Assembly (NCBI RefSeq): GCF_003696305.1 | Contig: NZ_RFFK01000009.1 | Location: 123,133-187,132 of the forward strand | Reading direction: 5' to 3' | Length of the DNA stretch: 64,000 bases | Source: Pseudomonas sp. AOB-7 | GTDB lineage: Bacteria > Pseudomonadota > Gammaproteobacteria > Pseudomonadales > Pseudomonadaceae | Shown here: piece after piece, positions 61,124 to 64,000 of the stretch | How positions within the stretch are numbered: position 1 is the stretch's first letter | Layout: every line of letters starts with the position of its first letter | Made by a program: the position numbers and the translations under genes | Notes under the pieces: model-generated | What the model was told of the DNA's origin: nothing | What the model saw: only the letters and a program-made list of their open reading frames with translations | Databases searched by the model: none

Positions 61124-63464
61124 CTAAATACCTTGACCTTCTTAAGAAACGATCACTGGGTAGGCTTTCTGGCCAATTTGATCGGGTTTTTATCACTTCA
61201 CTAAATCGTGCAAGATCATTATTCGCCACATATTCCTGAAGCAGAGCGCGGATATTCGGCGTGTAATCCCCTCGGTAACGCAGGTCAACCAACATATCCT
61301 TTATCTTGGAGTGAAGCGCATCCCAATTCGTAACCCCGTACACTTCAATAACATCTCTCTTTTCACATATCCTTCTGACATCCCTCTCCATAAATTCATA
61401 TACAAAAATAAACAATTCATGCTGCTGCTTTCTTGTGATCTGTGCAGATCTAATTTCTGCGCTTGCGGCATTTAAATAATCTCTCGCATTATTTTTAGTA
61501 AGCCCTTTGCCGCCAGACAGCCAAGATAGTAGCGGTTCTGAAATACCAACACTTTCTAAATCATCTCTCACATTTGGCTGATGACCGACATCATACCCCC
61601 GACCTATGGTTACCCCGGAAGCGCCAACCGGAGGCCAGTGGGGAACCCTACTGAAAAATCGAGAGTCTTCAATATCATTCCCTTCGACATCGAAGGTTAA
61701 TTGACCATGTGGGACTTGGAGCCATTTCAGATCATTTTCATCCTCTAATGCACGAAGCCCCCCGACCAACCCCAAGGCCTGAAAATGCCACGCCTTCCCA
61801 TCTCCACTAATCCCATGGCGCCCCGCCAGCTCTTTCCACCAGCTCAGCTCTTCGATCCTCTGCTTTTCAACTTCCCAGATCGGATTCGGCTTACCTAGCT
61901 CTTCCGCCAGCAATGGATCTAGCTCATCCCATTTGCCCTTGTTCCAGAACCACTCGCTTTCGTACTTGGTGATCAACTGCCCGAACACTTGGGCGTGCCA
62001 GGGCTTGACCAGCGCCGCTCGGATTTCATCGCTGGTCAGTACGCCATCTTTATCGGTATCGACGATATCGTAGAGTCGAGCGAGCGTTACGATGGGACCG
62101 CCATCGCCCTTGCTGATCTGGGCGCGATAGTTGTGCTGTTCGTCCTCGCTCAGCATGCCTCTGGCGTTGAAGGTGTAGGCCAGTTTCTCCAGGGGCGTTC
62201 CAGTGTCCTCAAGCCATTGGAAGTCCTGCCATTCCCAGGGGCTATGCCGGGTGGTGATCAGTTCCTGCTCGGCGAGCCAACCGTCGATAGGGTTGCCGTT
62301 TTCGTCAGCGAACAATCCCTCCAGCCGCCACCAGTAGGTTGTGTTGGGCGTGGGGCTACCTTCCACAAGGGTTTTGACTTGGATCTTATTCGCCGCTGGA
62401 AGGCCATCCAGCAGCGCCTGGGGAACGATCAGGTCGACGCCGATCTGGCTGCCGCTGTCGCTTAGCTTGGGCGGATTGTTCGCATTGATATCATCGCGAT
62501 GGGCAATCAGTTTGCTCGCGCCCTTATAGACCTTGAGCAGGGTTTTCTGCTCGTCGGGCAAGCGATTGGCCCAGGCGCGGCTCTGCGCGATAAAACCGGG
62601 CACATCGTCGCAACTGAAGACCTCCAGATGAACGAGAGGATGAGCGGAGCTGTTGTGGTTCTGATAAGTCCCGGGGTGACCAATCAGCTCACCTGCCTTG
62701 ATCGGAATACCTGCATCCAGAACCACTACCTGGCCCAGCTCTTTGGGTTCACTCCGAGCTTGCAAAAACTTGGAGGAAATGTAGCCGGGAAGATTGCCTT
62801 CGCTATCGGCCGTGAGGGGTGGATTTGCCGTGCCGTTGATAAGGCTGGCGAGCTTAACGAACTCACCTTCTGCCGCGCTCACCGTGATTTCTGCCCCCTT
62901 AGACAGTTCAGATAATCTAGGGGAGTTGACATCAGGATTCGCACGGACGCCCAAGCCTCCACTTTGGGTATTGACGATATGACTCTTGACCTCCCAGAAC
63001 GCAGGCCGTGGCAGATCTGCCTTGGCCTGATAGCCGGCCCAATCCTGTAAATGCATATACAGGCTGTAGAGGGTCAGACTCGGAGGCATTTGCTCATCGG
63101 CTGCGTCGCCCTCGGCTTTCTTGGGCTGTGGCGGCTGCAGAGTGTGTTTGACCAGAACGAACCCCGTGGAAAAGGGCGCTCGCTTGATTCTTGGAATTTC
63201 ATCGGTGAACTCGCTGACCGGATAGCGCTCGTCGATACGGTAGGCGATCACCTCACCGTCGGCGATGCAGCGCACGCTCGATTGATCGAATACGGCTGCA
63301 GTTCCATCGTCGAAATGCACGCCGCCATGCCATAGGCCATTCTCGCCGGTTGGGTAGTAGCCGCCCCTGGCCTTGGCCATGTGGGTTAGAAGCTGCAGCG
63401 AATTACTGTTCGTTTCCTTGCAGGGGAATGGATACGCCCAATTGATCGGTTTGTTTTCGGCCAT
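61116..63464 (-). CDS. VgrG-linked T6SS effector: M23-like domain, SH3-like segment, EF-hand, lysozyme-like domain
   Basis: 782 residues, no signal peptide. Domains in order: an M23-type region (about 25-285) with WHGGVHFDDG (H46, H50, D53), YMHLQDW (H138) and HPLVHLEVF (H275, H279), interrupted by an SH3-like stretch (about 160-236). A linker with tryptophan-rich SH3-like repeats follows (about 340-405). A perfect EF-hand loop lies at 469-480 (D469, D471, D473, E480). Last is a pesticin/T4-lysozyme-like domain (about 585-782) with FDVEGND (candidate acid E594) and SGVTIGRGYDVGHQ (D625). It lies directly behind vgrG. Two-domain murein hydrolases of this type are known T6SS effectors (Aeromonas TseP combines amidase and lysozyme domains, as I recall). 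The start could instead be the GTG at 63470. Confidence 0.85.
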   Translation of the reverse strand: MAENKPINWAYPFPCKETNSNSLQLLTHMAKARGGYYPTGENGLWHGGVHFDDGTAAVFDQSSVRCIADGEVIAYRIDERYPVSEFTDEIPRIKRAPFSTGFVLVKHTLQPPQPKKAEGDAADEQMPPSLTLYSLYMHLQDWAGYQAKADLPRPAFWEVKSHIVNTQSGGLGVRANPDVNSPRLSELSKGAEITVSAAEGEFVKLASLINGTANPPLTADSEGNLPGYISSKFLQARSEPKELGQVVVLDAGIPIKAGELIGHPGTYQNHNSSAHPLVHLEVFSCDDVPGFIAQSRAWANRLPDEQKTLLKVYKGASKLIAHRDDINANNPPKLSDSGSQIGVDLIVPQALLDGLPAANKIQVKTLVEGSPTPNTTYWWRLEGLFADENGNPIDGWLAEQELITTRHSPWEWQDFQWLEDTGTPLEKLAYTFNARGMLSEDEQHNYRAQISKGDGGPIVTLARLYDIVDTDKDGVLTSDEIRAALVKPWHAQVFGQLITKYESEWFWNKGKWDELDPLLAEELGKPNPIWEVEKQRIEELSWWKELAGRHGISGDGKAWHFQALGLVGGLRALEDENDLKWLQVPHGQLTFDVEGNDIEDSRFFSRVPHWPPVGASGVTIGRGYDVGHQPNVRDDLESVGISEPLLSWLSGGKGLTKNNARDYLNAASAEIRSAQITRKQQHELFIFVYEFMERDVRRICEKRDVIEVYGVTNWDALHSKIKDMLVDLRYRGDYTPNIRALLQEYVANNDLARFSEVIKTRSNWPESLPSDRFLRRSRYLDE

Positions 63465-63523
63465 CTTCACTGTGTCCTGTACCTTGACTGCCGGCTCTCT
63501 AACGCCCGGCTTTTATCCCTGTC

Positions 63524-64000
63524 TTAACCGGAGAAATTGAGCGAGCGTTTACGCTTGCTCGGCACCTTGACCAACTCACCCGGCTGCGCCTGCTCCAACA
63601 AACTCCCCGCCTTGTCGCTATCGGCCATGCCCGGTAGCACCGGCGGCTTGATCTTAAGCCCCGAGCCCTTGCCCGGCGCGCCTCCGGCGTTGAGGCGGGC
63701 TAGCGGGCCGGAGATGGTGATGCCGCCGGGGTCGAGTTTGATGAAGCTGCCACCGGCCTTGATGGTCAGTTCGATGCCGGCTTCGATGACCATTTTCTGC
63801 CCGGCTTTGAGGTGAATCTCGCGGCCGGCCTTGGTCAGTTGTGCGGTGCCCAGCTTGATGTGTTGGTCGGTGGCCACCGTCAGGTGGTCCTGGGGCTTGA
63901 CCTCGACCTTGCGGTCGGCGGTGACGGTGAGGTGCTCCTCGGCCAGCAGTTCGGTGTAGCTGTTCTTCTCCACGGTGTCGTGGCGTTCGTTGCCGACGCG
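63524..64000 (-). CDS. vgrG: Type VI secretion spike protein VgrG, C-terminal part (partial)
   Basis: The frame runs off the right edge and gives the last 158 residues. It begins RVGNERHDTVEKNSYTELLA and continues with the repeating strands of the gp5-type needle (HLTVTADRKVEVKPQDHLTV, GREIHLKAGQKMVIEAG). A short extension (about the last 40 residues, PPVLPGMADSDKAGSLLEQA to KRKRSLNFSG) follows that probably docks the effector. VgrG forms the tip of the T6SS tube. 59 bp upstream of the effector gene, same strand. Confidence 0.93.
   Translation of the reverse strand, partial: RVGNERHDTVEKNSYTELLAEEHLTVTADRKVEVKPQDHLTVATDQHIKLGTAQLTKAGREIHLKAGQKMVIEAGIELTIKAGGSFIKLDPGGITISGPLARLNAGGAPGKGSGLKIKPPVLPGMADSDKAGSLLEQAQPGELVKVPSKRKRSLNFSG

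Overview
The window is chromosomal DNA of a high-GC gammaproteobacterium, almost certainly a Pseudomonas (in the broad sense) related to but distinct from P. aeruginosa. The grounds are gene content and gene order: an extended pstS-pstC-pstA-pstB-phoU phosphate cluster, the algB-kinB alginate regulators followed by an AmpDh2-like amidase, the block GGDEF cyclase - endonuclease/exonuclease family protein - dsbA - cytochrome c4 - cytochrome c5 - engB - polA - DUF2782 - thrB, a caa3-type cytochrome oxidase operon with its assembly genes, an aphA deacetylase beside a polyamine-binding protein, aspA-LysR, and purE-purK. These blocks match PAO1 neighbourhoods as I know them, but they are joined in a different order.

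Layout. 1-9.7 kb: end of a lactate/glycolate-type permease, a rubredoxin, then leftward genes for an M23 peptidase, a response regulator, PhoU and the high-affinity phosphate transporter, with Pho boxes in front of pstS and pstC. 9.7-17.6 kb: envelope/stress genes (DUF2383, three BON domains), AlgB/KinB, AmpDh2-like amidase, MarC-like protein, NCS2 nucleobase permease. 17.6-27.5 kb: diguanylate cyclase to thrB, with an ErsA-type small RNA between the convergent engB and polA. 27.5-36.4 kb: the caa3 oxidase operon read leftward (coxB, coxA, cox11, coxC, then SURF1, heme A synthase, heme O synthase, Sco). 37-45 kb: a module for glutamine/asparagine/aspartate use (glutaminase, asparaginase, AGCS symporter, DAACS carrier, aspartase, two regulators). 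46-52.6 kb: a hydrolase, two AraC-type regulators, the polyamine-binding protein with AphA, and a secreted unknown. 52.7-58.7 kb: a decayed adhA remnant, purE-purK behind an unusual structured leader, and several small secreted or membrane proteins.

58.8-64 kb is different in character. It is read leftward, holds the 3' end of a VgrG spike gene, a 782-residue effector with an M23-like N-terminal domain, an SH3-like segment, an EF-hand and a pesticin/T4-lysozyme-like C-terminal domain, then three small secreted proteins that are candidate immunity factors, and a fourth secreted unknown. The last ~600 bp of the effector and the genes behind it are AT-rich compared with the front of the effector, which points to exchange of the toxin tip together with its immunity genes. 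This cluster is the most likely place for undescribed biology in the window.

Other notable points: a 165-bp nested inverted-repeat element between aspA and its LysR neighbour, several dispersed intergenic palindromes that end in CCCTACG, a perfect 30-bp palindrome just before the gene after purK, and three 25-nt tandem repeats in the purE leader, each able to form a short tetraloop hairpin. I saw no rRNA, tRNA, CRISPR array, insertion sequence or prophage genes.
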